Part shown: in pieces, positions 51,544 to 60,867 of the stretch
How the letters are laid out: the number at the start of each line of letters is the position of its first letter
Position numbering within the stretch: the first letter of the stretch is position 1
From: JBAZTO01 sp041661865
GTDB lineage: Bacteria; Planctomycetota; Phycisphaerae; SM23-33
Assembly (NCBI GenBank): GCA_041661865.1
Contig: JBAZTO010000018.1
Span: 1 to 64,000, forward strand
Direction of reading: 5' to 3'
DNA: 64,000 nucleotides
The notes under the pieces: model-generated
The model's database searches: none
Told to the model about the DNA's origin: nothing
The model's input: the letters and a program-made list of their open reading frames with translations, nothing else
Position numbers and translations under genes: made by a program

Positions 51544-52233
51544 ATGGATTCGCATCAAAGGCAGTTCGACAAGGAACTGGATGACCTCAAGATGAAGCTC
51601 ATCCACATGGCCGCCACCACCGAGACCATGATCGACCTGGCCATCGGTGAACTGGTCAACCGCGATCAGGACGTCGCCTCGGCCGTTCCTGACCACGAGG
51701 CGAAACTCGACCGCCTCCAGATCGAAATAGACGATCGGGTCGTCACCCTGATCGCCACGCATCAGCCGGTGGCCGTGGACCTGCGGCTCCTGCTGGCGAC
51801 GACCAAGATCAACAGCGAACTGGAACGGATCGGCGACCTGGTGGTCAATATCACCGAGAACGCCCCCACCATCATCAACCAGCCGCAGCTCAAGCCGCTG
51901 ATCGACATTCCCCGCATGGCCGACCTGGCCCGCAAGATGGTGCGCGACAGCCTCCACGCGTTCGTCAAGGGCGATGCGCTGATGGCCCAGGGCGTCATTC
52001 TCGCCGACGATCAGGTCGACCTGCTCAAGGACCAGATCATCCGCGAGCTGGTGACCTACATGGCCGCCGACCCCAAGGCCATCGAGCGGGCGTTGGCCCT
52101 CATCCTCATCGCCCGGCACCTGGAACGCATCGCCGACCACGCGACCAACATCGCCGAGGACGTCATCTACGTCATCCAAGGCCGGGACGTGCGGCACCCG
52201 AGCACCCCGCGCGAAGAACAAAGCGACGCCTAG
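51544..52233 (+). CDS. phoU: Phosphate transport regulator PhoU
   Basis: This 229-residue protein has two three-helix bundles, each with the metal-binding E/DxxxD-type motif: NSELERIGDLVVNITENA and IARHLERIADHATNIAEDV. The N-terminus RQFDKELDDLKMKLIHMA matches the family. It links the Pst transporter to the PhoR kinase and limits phosphate uptake. No pst or pho genes are adjacent on this side. GGAG lies upstream of ATG 51544. Confidence 0.93.
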   Translation: MDSHQRQFDKELDDLKMKLIHMAATTETMIDLAIGELVNRDQDVASAVPDHEAKLDRLQIEIDDRVVTLIATHQPVAVDLRLLLATTKINSELERIGDLVVNITENAPTIINQPQLKPLIDIPRMADLARKMVRDSLHAFVKGDALMAQGVILADDQVDLLKDQIIRELVTYMAADPKAIERALALILIARHLERIADHATNIAEDVIYVIQGRDVRHPSTPREEQSDA

Positions 52234-52254
52234 CAGCCCGTTGAAAAAGTGTGC

Positions 52255-52492
52255 CCCAGCCGCCCTCGGCTGGGTGCCATGCCCTTACGCGGCCGTTTGC
52301 GGAAGGGCATGCCGGGCCTGACAGGGGTGTCGCGGAATCGGGTTTGCCTGAATAATGGGGCGTGATACATATCAGGGAGGTGAAGTTCCGACTCCACCTC
52401 CTTTTCGTTCGCCTGGACATCCTCGTGGCGGAGTAGGAACTCCGCCACGCGTCTACGCCGGGGAACGACTCCGCGTGCAACAAGTTGCACGC
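52255..52492. repeat. Cluster of five palindromes after phoU
   Basis: Five hairpins occur within 240 bases: CCCAGCCG/CGGCTGGG (52255-52274), ATGCCCTT/AAGGGCAT (52279-52310), GGAGGTG/CACCTCC (52376-52401), an 11-bp stem (52424-52449) and GCGTGCAAC/GTTGCACGC (52473-52492). The sequence just before, AGCCCGTTGAAAAA, also looks like a dispersed planctomycete repeat. The convergent gene ends at 52520. Confidence 0.6.
52376..52405 (+). terminator. Likely intrinsic terminator downstream of phoU
   Basis: GGAGGTG (52376-52382) pairs with CACCTCC (52395-52401), directly followed by TTTT. It is the only one of the five palindromes with a T-run on the plus strand. Confidence 0.5.
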
Positions 52493-52519
52493 CCTACAGA
52501 CTGCGCGACCACGAATTGA

Positions 52520-53377
52520 CTACGCCACCGTGGGCACCGGCTCGGACTTCATGATTTCCTTGAGCTTGGACTGGTTGACGATGTCGGCCAGGGCCTCGAC
52601 GCACTTTTCGTCATACCCCGACGGCGTGCAGCGGCGCAGTTCCTCCACCGCCGGCAGCGGGGCCATCCCCGCGCGTTGCGGCCGGTCATGCGTCATGGCC
52701 TCGTAGGCGTCGGCCACCGAGAGAATGCGGGCCTCCAGCGGAATCTGGTCGCCGGCCAGTCCCATGGGATATCCCGTCCCGTTGATCCGCTCATGGTGGT
52801 AGCGGATGGCCGGCAGCACGTCGGCCAGCGAGTCCATCGGCTGGAGCAACTGGTAGGAAATCTCGCTGTGTTTCTGGACCGTGCGGAAGTCGGCCACGCC
52901 GAAGTCCGACTGCTTGTTGAGCACTTGGTCGGGCACGGCCAGCAGGCCGATATCGTGCAACTGCCCGGCCAGGTTCATCAGTTCGCACCGCTGGGCGGGC
53001 AGGTCGAGCTTTCGCGCAATCTGCTCGGCCAGCCGGCCGACGCGCTCGCTGTGGCCCTTGGTGTAGCGGTCGCGGGCCTCGACGATCCGCACGATCTGCC
53101 GCAGCACGTTGATGAAATGCTGCTCGCCCTGGGCGACCGAATCGCGGGCGATCTGCGACTCGCTGCCCACGCGATGGAGCAGCCAGCGGACCTGGAGCAC
53201 CACCGCCGCGGCCATCAGGGCGATCATGCAGGCCAGCAGCATGGTGGTGTGCTTGCTGCCAGCCATCACCATCGCGCAGGCCGTCAGGTTGATCGCAATG
53301 ACGTACAGAGCGATTGGACGGACAAACACCGATGCGCCCGCACACGCCGCCGACTTGAACATCCTTTGGAACAGCAT
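52520..53377 (-). CDS. HD-GYP domain protein (probable cyclic-di-GMP phosphodiesterase)
   Basis: This 285-residue protein has two N-terminal membrane helices (~18-45 and ~48-68). The HD-GYP domain (~85-270) contains YTKGHSERVGRLAEQIA, LAGQLHDIGLLAVPDQVL (HD), IRYHHERINGTGYPMGL (GYP) and LSVADAYEAMTHDR. These are the metal-binding and signature residues of class II c-di-GMP phosphodiesterases. The pattern supports hydrolysis of c-di-GMP. A GAGGAGG site lies just before ATG 53377. It is divergent from the ABC transporter gene. Confidence 0.88.
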   Translation of the reverse strand: MLFQRMFKSAACAGASVFVRPIALYVIAINLTACAMVMAGSKHTTMLLACMIALMAAAVVLQVRWLLHRVGSESQIARDSVAQGEQHFINVLRQIVRIVEARDRYTKGHSERVGRLAEQIARKLDLPAQRCELMNLAGQLHDIGLLAVPDQVLNKQSDFGVADFRTVQKHSEISYQLLQPMDSLADVLPAIRYHHERINGTGYPMGLAGDQIPLEARILSVADAYEAMTHDRPQRAGMAPLPAVEELRRCTPSGYDEKCVEALADIVNQSKLKEIMKSEPVPTVA

Positions 53378-53589
53378 AAGCCTCCTCGACAGACATAGCG
53401 AAAGCGTCCTAATGCAACCTACGATTTGCCACGCCGAAGTGCAAAATCGGGAGTCCAAAGAATTTTTTTGGGGGCCTTCCCGGACAGGCCGCGGGCCCGG
53501 GCGAAAAAAAAACTATGGTTTTGGCGGCTTGCCCTCGTATAGTTTAGGCGATGAAGAAACCTTAAGGAGTTTGTAAAAGGGGTTCGGGA

Positions 53590-55956
53590 TTGCCTCAGCC
53601 GGGAGCTAAGGCACATTCTCCCCCCGCCTTGCTGGGAGTTAAAGGACGGCGCAAGCCCTCCTTTGCGATAGAGATGATTGCTGAACGACGCTCCGCCTTG
53701 CTGCAACAAGAGCTTCCCTCGGATCTGGCCGATTGGGTCCGCGAGTACGGTGTGGACCCCGGCCGGGCATGGCTGGCCACCCGAACCGACCTGAACCTCT
53801 CTGGCCACTACGAGCCGGTTTACCTGGTCGTGGAGAAGGACCGCCTCTACACGGTGGCCCACCCCAACGGCGAGTGCTCCGAGCCGGTCCGCATCAACCT
53901 CCGACGGGAGGAGATCACCGACATCCGCACCCGCCAGGGCATGGGCGGCGGATTCCTCGAGGCCAAGGTCGAAGGCATCTATGTCGAGGTGCTGGCCTTT
54001 TCCAACAGCCTGGCCGACACCTTCCACAAGGTGACCAAGAAGCTTAAGGACTGGCTGGCCGACAAGCCTGTCGAGGTTTCCGAAGAAGACGACCTCAACC
54101 CGCGCAAGTGCTCCAGGTGCGGCATGTCGCTTCAGTTCAAGGGCGACATCTGCCCCCGTTGCGTCGACCGCGGAAAGGTCTTCGTCCGCGTGCTCAAACT
54201 GATGCGCCCCTACCGCGGCAAGGCCGTCATTATGATGGCCCTGGTGCTGGTGACCATCAGCATCGTGATGGTGCCGCAGCAATTGGTGGGCCTGTTGGTG
54301 GACAAGGTGCTGGCCCCCAAGACGCCGATCCCGCACGACATCGCCACCTCGCGGCTGGCGGGGCTGGTGCTGGCGTATTTCGCCACGATCCTGGTGGCCG
54401 GAATCATCATCGCGATCAACGGGCGGCTGAGCAGCTTCGTCGGCACACAGATCAGCTATGACATGCGCGCCCGGGTACTCAATCACCTGACTAGCCTGGA
54501 GATCGGCTACTACGACCGCCACAGCATCGGGCAACTCATGACCCGCGTCGCCAGCGACACCGAGCAGATGCGCGGCTTCGTCCAGCAGCTCACTTCCGGC
54601 TTCCTGGCCCAGATGATCCAGGTGGTGGCCGTCGGCGCCATCCTGTTCTCCATCAATTGGCGCCTGGCGGTCTGTGCCTTGCTTCCGGCCCCGCTGGTGG
54701 TGGCGGCAGCATTGTTCTTCTGGAAACACGTCTATCCTCGCTATCACCGCGTCTGGGACGCCAACAGCAAGCTCCACGGCACGCTAAACACGATCCTCTC
54801 GGGCATTCGCGTGGTCAAGGCCTTCGGCCAGGAAAACCAGGAGCAGGGGCGTTTCTCCCGCAGCAGCGCTTACATCCGCGATTCGGCCCGCGGGGTGGAA
54901 TACACGGTTTCGGCTTTCAACCCGAGCATCAGCTTCGTCTTTCAATGGGGCGGCCTGATCGTCTGGTACGTCGGCGGTCTGGATGTACTGGGCGGAAACA
55001 TGACGCTGGGCAACCTGATGAAGACACTGGGCTACCTGGGCATGTTCTACGCCCCGCTGTCCCAGTTGACACAACTGACCAACTGGCTGACGCAGTTCCT
55101 CACCGCCGCCCAGCGAACCTTTGAAATCCTCGACACGCCGCAGCAGATCGTCGAGTCGGCCCAGGCCAAGCGCCTGCCCCAGCCGCAAGGGACGCTGCAT
55201 TTCGATAACGTCGTCTTCGGATACAACCGCCACGAGCCGGTACTCAAGGGCGTTACCTTTGAAGTCAAACCCGGCGAGCACATTGGCGTGGTGGGCAAGA
55301 GCGGCAGCGGCAAGACGACGCTGACCAACCTGCTGGCCCGCTTCTACGACGTGGACGAGGGGCGCGTGCTGGTGGACAGCATCGACGTGCGGGATCTGAA
55401 CATCGACGACCTGCGCCGCTGCGTGGGCATCGTACTCCAGGAACCCTTCCTCTTCCGCGGCACGATCTACGCCAATATCACTTACGGGCGGCGCGACGCG
55501 ACGCCTGAAGAAGTGATGGCCGCCGCCAAGGCCGCCAACGCGCATGACTTCATCATGCGCCATCCGCTGGGCTACGATACCTACATCGGTGAGCACGGTG
55601 CGGGGCTTTCGGGCGGCGAGCGGCAGAGGGTCTCCATCGCCCGCGCCCTGCTGTACGATCCGCCGGTGCTGGTACTCGACGAGGCCACCAGCAATATTGA
55701 CACCGAGAGCGAACAATTGATCCAGCAGGCGCTGGCCCGCGTGACGGCCGGCCGGACGACCCTGGCCATCGCCCACCGCCTGTCCACGCTGAAGAATTCG
55801 GACCGCATCGTGGTCATGGACGAAGGGCGGGTCATCGAGATAGGCACCCATGACGAGCTGCTGGCCCTGGGCGGGCTCTACCACCGCCTGGTGAAGATTC
55901 AGACCGAGTTGTCCCGCGAGCCCGACATCGACACCCTGGCAATCAACAAGAAATGA
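53590..55956 (+). CDS. ABC exporter with N-terminal PH-like domain and zinc ribbon
   Basis: This 788-residue half-transporter has, before the usual exporter, an extra N-terminal ~165 residues resembling a bacterial PH-like beta domain (YEPVYLVVEKDRLYTVAHP, GGFLEAKVEGIYVEV). A zinc ribbon with CSRCGMSLQFKGDICPRC follows. Six membrane helices (~205-470) come next. The ATPase domain has Walker A GKSGSGKTT, signature LSGGERQRVSIARALL, Walker B VLVLDEATS and H-loop AHRLST. The nearest known type is MsbA/lipid exporter. TTG 53590 has AAGGGG seven bases upstream; ATG 53674 is the alternative. It overlaps the DUF1854 gene. Confidence 0.88.
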   Translation: MPQPGAKAHSPPALLGVKGRRKPSFAIEMIAERRSALLQQELPSDLADWVREYGVDPGRAWLATRTDLNLSGHYEPVYLVVEKDRLYTVAHPNGECSEPVRINLRREEITDIRTRQGMGGGFLEAKVEGIYVEVLAFSNSLADTFHKVTKKLKDWLADKPVEVSEEDDLNPRKCSRCGMSLQFKGDICPRCVDRGKVFVRVLKLMRPYRGKAVIMMALVLVTISIVMVPQQLVGLLVDKVLAPKTPIPHDIATSRLAGLVLAYFATILVAGIIIAINGRLSSFVGTQISYDMRARVLNHLTSLEIGYYDRHSIGQLMTRVASDTEQMRGFVQQLTSGFLAQMIQVVAVGAILFSINWRLAVCALLPAPLVVAAALFFWKHVYPRYHRVWDANSKLHGTLNTILSGIRVVKAFGQENQEQGRFSRSSAYIRDSARGVEYTVSAFNPSISFVFQWGGLIVWYVGGLDVLGGNMTLGNLMKTLGYLGMFYAPLSQLTQLTNWLTQFLTAAQRTFEILDTPQQIVESAQAKRLPQPQGTLHFDNVVFGYNRHEPVLKGVTFEVKPGEHIGVVGKSGSGKTTLTNLLARFYDVDEGRVLVDSIDVRDLNIDDLRRCVGIVLQEPFLFRGTIYANITYGRRDATPEEVMAAAKAANAHDFIMRHPLGYDTYIGEHGAGLSGGERQRVSIARALLYDPPVLVLDEATSNIDTESEQLIQQALARVTAGRTTLAIAHRLSTLKNSDRIVVMDEGRVIEIGTHDELLALGGLYHRLVKIQTELSREPDIDTLAINKK

Positions 55957-56510
55957 CAGAACCCGAAACATCGCAAGACCCGCGGCCCGATGGCGTCGAC
56001 CCGACGACTATCCGCTACCTCTCGCCCGAGATGTGCCGTATCCACCTGGGCACCCACGGCGCGCTGCACGTGACGGTCCTCAACGACCGCATCTACGGCG
56101 GAGTCTACGCCGCCCACGCCTTCCCGGTGGCCTATCCCGATTCCTTCATCTCGCTGATCCACACCGTCGGCAAGGGCAAGGACTTCGAGATCGGCATCAT
56201 CCGCGACCTCAAGGCTTTCCCCGAAAGCGACGCCAACCTCGTCCGCCATGCCTTGGCCCAGCAGTACTTCGTCCACACCATCCATCGCATTCGCCACATC
56301 GGATGGAAGTACGGCTTCGTGGCCATGGATGTCGATACCGACAAGGGCGAAATCAGCTTCCTGATGCGGTGGCAGCACGAACGGGCCGTCGATTACGGCA
56401 AGAGAGGCAAGGTCATCATCGACGCGGATGAAAACCGCTACCTCATCCCCGACGTCTCAGCCTTGTCCCCACGCGAACAAAGCGACCTCAAGCGGTACAT
56501 CTACTGGTAA
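55953..56510 (+). CDS. DUF1854-family protein
   Basis: This 185-residue cytoplasmic protein overlaps the ABC exporter gene by four bases (ATGA), so translation is coupled. It resembles DUF1854: RIHLGTHGALHVTVLNDRI, HAFPVAYPDSFISLI, EIGIIRDLKAFPESDANLV, TDKGEISFLMRW and a C-terminal acidic YLIPDVSALSPREQSDLKRY stretch. DUF1854 genes are commonly paired with ABC exporters, for example in cyanophycin-associated sets. Whether it is a regulator or subunit of the exporter is not known. Confidence 0.82.
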   Translation: MTEPETSQDPRPDGVDPTTIRYLSPEMCRIHLGTHGALHVTVLNDRIYGGVYAAHAFPVAYPDSFISLIHTVGKGKDFEIGIIRDLKAFPESDANLVRHALAQQYFVHTIHRIRHIGWKYGFVAMDVDTDKGEISFLMRWQHERAVDYGKRGKVIIDADENRYLIPDVSALSPREQSDLKRYIYW

Positions 56511-56623
56511 GAGGCACAAGGAAAAGGAACACGGAAATACGCGGCCGCCGAGGCGCCGCATTGTTGTCGGTTATGGTCCTCCGCGGCCTCTATGGCCGAT
56601 TGCCTGGTGTTGTCCGTTGGCGT

Positions 56624-56651
56624 TTGACTTTTCTCGCTAGAATGATACATT
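56624..56651 (+). promoter_or_regulatory. Promoter upstream of the coiled-coil protein gene
   Basis: TTGACT (56624-56629) and TACATT (56646-56651) are 16 bases apart, giving a leader of about 70 bases. A small palindrome, CGTTCT-TG-AGAACG (56691-56704), lies inside the leader. Confidence 0.5.
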
Positions 56652-56729
56652 AGAGCTGCGGCCCAGGGCTGTAGTTACGCACAATCCGAGCGTTCTTGAG
56701 AACGTGTCCGTCCACGGAAGGAGCATCGC

Positions 56730-57752
56730 ATGTCTGATCTCGACCGCCGGTACAAGTGGATCGTCCTGACCTCACGCATCTGGCTGGGCTTGACGGCCCT
56801 GGCAATTCTCGGAGTGATGGTGCTGACTGGCTACAGGGCTTTTCAAATGGGCGAGGCGGAGGGAGCCTCGGCCTATCTCTACGGCGGCCTGATGTTGCTG
56901 GCGGAGTTGGCGGGCCTGCTGTTGGCGGTCCTGGTTTGCGGCGTCATCGAGTTTCTGGTCATCGATACCGAAGCCCTGCTGGAGATTCGAGGCCGGCTCG
57001 ACCGCGTCGAGACCCTTTCCAACGACACCGCTACCTCGGCCAAGGCACTGATGGATTTGGCCAGCCTGTCCGACAAGGCCAAGGGTTACATCTTCCGCGA
57101 GCACGAGAGCGAGGCCCTCCGCGAGACGATCCGCCACCACCTGCTGGTGCAGGATTATCCCGGGGCGCTGACGCTGATCGACTCGATCGAGAAGGATTTC
57201 GGCTACGCCGAGGAAGCCGAGAAGCTGCGCGAAGAAGTGGCCGCCACGCGACGGGCCACGGTGGACGAGAAGATCGACAACGCCATTTCGCAGATCCAGG
57301 AGATCATCGACCGCCACGACTGGGGCCGCGCCGAGCGGGAAGCCAAACGCCTGATCCAGGCCATGCCCGCCAGCGAGAAGATCGCGAGCCTGCCCCAGCG
57401 GATCGAGGCCGCCCGCACGGCCCACAAGCGGCAGTTGCTCCAGGCCTACGGCGACGCGGTTCGCAAGAACGATCTGGACAAAAGCATAGACTTATTGAAT
57501 CAACTCGATCTCTACCTAAGTCCCCAGGAGGCGGCCGCCTTGCAGGAGTCCGCCCGCGGCGTATTCCGGGCCAAGCTGCATAACCTGGGCGTGCAGTTCG
57601 CCATCTGCGTGACGGATCATCGCTGGGCCGAGGCCATCGCCACCGGCCAGGAGATCATTCGCAGCTATCCCAACTCGCGCATGGCCGAAGAAGTGCGCCA
57701 AAAAATGGACCAGCTCCATACGCTTTCGACGGCCAAGGCCGGCGAGGCCTGA
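56730..57752 (+). CDS. Membrane protein with coiled-coil/TPR-like C-terminus
   Basis: This 340-residue protein has two membrane helices (~15-38 and ~48-78; LGLTALAILGVMVLTGYRAF and MLLAELAGLLLAVLVCGVIE). A predicted cytoplasmic helical region follows: IRGRLDRVETLSNDTATSAK looks like a short coiled coil, and AEREAKRLIQAMP and AYGDAVRKNDLDKSIDLL look like TPR-type helices. I do not recognise a named family. AAGGAG lies seven bases upstream of ATG, and a promoter is visible. It is the last gene before the 16S gene. Confidence 0.65.
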   Translation: MSDLDRRYKWIVLTSRIWLGLTALAILGVMVLTGYRAFQMGEAEGASAYLYGGLMLLAELAGLLLAVLVCGVIEFLVIDTEALLEIRGRLDRVETLSNDTATSAKALMDLASLSDKAKGYIFREHESEALRETIRHHLLVQDYPGALTLIDSIEKDFGYAEEAEKLREEVAATRRATVDEKIDNAISQIQEIIDRHDWGRAEREAKRLIQAMPASEKIASLPQRIEAARTAHKRQLLQAYGDAVRKNDLDKSIDLLNQLDLYLSPQEAAALQESARGVFRAKLHNLGVQFAICVTDHRWAEAIATGQEIIRSYPNSRMAEEVRQKMDQLHTLSTAKAGEA

Positions 57753-57916
57753 TCCGCCAGGCAGCTCCATCCCCCCTATCCGGAGCCCGTGGCCCCAATC
57801 GCCGGGAGAATGGCCCCGTCCGGGTGTAAAAAAAGGATAAATGTCCGAAAAATGCCTCTTTCTCCGAGTGCATAACATTATTTCTAACAAGTTTTTAGAG
57901 AAAACATGTTAGTTGC

Positions 57917-57945
57917 TTGACTCTCCCTGGCCAAGGGACTATACT
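57917..57945 (+). promoter_or_regulatory. rRNA promoter P1
   Basis: TTGACT (57917-57922) and TATACT (57940-57945) are exactly 17 bases apart. The preceding ~45 bases (57871-57916) are AT-rich, as in an UP element. This is the strongest promoter-like sequence in the window. Transcription would start near 57952, about 545 bases before the 16S gene. Confidence 0.75.
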
Positions 57946-57963
57946 TCACCGTGTAGTAAGCAG

Positions 57964-57990
57964 CGGCTGCGATTACATCGCAGCCGTTTT
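57964..57990 (+). terminator. Early hairpin with T-run after P1
   Basis: A perfect 10-bp stem, CGGCTGCGAT (57964-57973) and ATCGCAGCCG (57977-57986), with a three-base loop is followed by TTTTC. It lies about 12 bases after the predicted P1 start. It looks like an attenuator, or a stabilising 5' structure of the pre-rRNA. Confidence 0.55.
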
Positions 57991-58107
57991 CGGCGACAGA
58001 CCTTGTTGCCGGTCTCTCCTGCGATGAGGCGGGTAAGGCTTGGAGGCCCAAAGCGCAACGGCTTTTGCGGGGGCAAAAAATAAAAAACGAAAAACGAGAT
58101 TAATAAC

Positions 58108-58135
58108 TTGACCCTCAATTTGCAGAGGGTAGAAT
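58108..58135 (+). promoter_or_regulatory. rRNA promoter P2
   Basis: TTGACC (58108-58113) and TAGAAT (58130-58135) are 16 bases apart, preceded by an A-rich stretch (58073-58107). It would start transcription near 58142, about 355 bases before the 16S gene. It supports tandem promoters as seen in many rRNA operons. Confidence 0.65.
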
Positions 58136-58374
58136 CCCCGATCTTGCGTCGCGAGGCGATGAGGCCCGGACGCGAGGAAGCACCCGCAAAAAGCAGCAAA
58201 AAAAGCTAATTGAAAAGTGAACAGTGATGCCGTCACGAGGATGTGTTCCCGCAGTCTGGTTGTCACGATCAGATGTGCGGGGAGACATAAGATCCTGCCG
58301 GGCCCACATGCGACGGGCTTGGCAACTCGAAATCCTCGTGACTGCCCTACAAAGGATTTTGAGTTCAAAGCCCT

Positions 58375-58436
58375 GACAGATTGCCTTCGGGTCGTCTGTC
58401 GGGACCAGGCCGGATCACCCCTAAAGAGATCCGGCC
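58375..58436 (+). other. Two hairpins in the 16S leader
   Basis: GACAGA (58375-58380) pairs with TCTGTC (58395-58400), and GGCCGGATC (58408-58416) pairs with GATCCGGCC (58428-58436). They lie 60-120 bases upstream of the mature 16S 5' end, with no T-run. They may take part in pre-rRNA processing. No gene was seen from 57753 to 58496. Confidence 0.4.
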
Positions 58437-58496
58437 AACCAGATTCAAATCTTCCCGATTGACCTTCACCTCGCTTCGGCGGGGTAAAACAATCAT

Positions 58497-60056
<1,560 letters not shown>

Positions 60057-60198
60057 GAGGATATCTAGACATCCTTCAGAGCGATCTGAACGATGCATCA
60101 GGTCAGCACTTTCTCGCCCGCCAGGCCTTGGGGTCTGACGGATAATCCGGCGGTAACGCCGGGTGAACGACGGCAATCACTGTTAACTTTCTAAAGAG

Positions 60199-60232
60199 AG
60201 CTCCGGGTCTCACGATCCGGAGCTTTTCTTTT
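60199..60232 (+). terminator. Intrinsic terminator of the 16S transcript
   Basis: AGCTCCGG (60199-60206) pairs perfectly with CCGGAGCT (60217-60224), and three more inner pairs are possible around a TCAC loop. TTTTCTTTT follows. The 16S unit thus ends here without a 23S gene. Confidence 0.85.
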
Positions 60233-60302
60233 GCGCCCATTTTCCCGCCCCCCTGCCGCATTGCACATACCCTCCCCGGTGGCATGGCCCTTCCAGGCGC
60301 AT

Positions 60303-60564
60303 GCACAGGCTCGAAAGCCTGTGCCACCCATCAATCCGTGACTCTGTTGCCAGCCTGTAAGGCTGGCATAGCCCTAGCCCAGGCCAAAGCGAAGCGTCGG
60401 CCTGGGAAGAGGGGCCACCCACGGCACGCAGCCTGAAGGGCTGCGATACCCGTGAACACGTGCAAGATTATCGCAGCCTTACAGGCTGCAACCCCTCGGC
60501 GGCTATTCACCCAAGGCATCGCTTCGCTCGCCTTGGGCTACGGCTCTGTCAGGCTTTCAGCCTG
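60303..60564. repeat. Array of seven GC-rich palindromes
   Basis: Hairpins in order: GCACAGGC/GCCTGTGC (60303-60324), TGCCAGCCT/AGGCTGGCA (60348-60368), CCCAGGCC/GGCCTGGG (60378-60406), GCAGCC/GGCTGC (60428-60444), GCAGCCT/AGGCTGC (60473-60489), CCCAAGGC/GCCTTGGG (60510-60537) and CAGGCT/AGCCTG (60550-60564). Most share a CAGCCT or AGGCTG core. The whole gap 60233-60867 holds no recognisable gene. Confidence 0.65.
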
Positions 60565-60867
60565 AATCACTGGCGCCATTTCACGGTGGCCTGCGACAAG
60601 GATTCTCCGTGGGGCTGCTTGAAGAAGATATCTGCGCGGGCACAGCCGACGCAACCTGTGATCGAACAGTGCCCTACCGTCTGTCAGAAACAATTGTTGC
60701 TCACTTCATTCACTGTCGGCCGCCAATGGACCACCGGCGGGAAGACCATGATGATCCTCTCGCCGGTGGTGCTGTTGTTGTGCGCGGTCACGTCAGCCGA
60801 CGCACAGCGACTGCCAGCACTTCCAGGCGTCGTCAGTGCTGTGTCCTATCACTTCGCAAGTCTCGCA

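Noticed and set aside
53551..53565. ATG AAG AAA CCT TAA as a leader peptide before the ABC exporter
   Set aside because: It has no ribosome site and only four codons; the following AAGGAG is more likely incidental.
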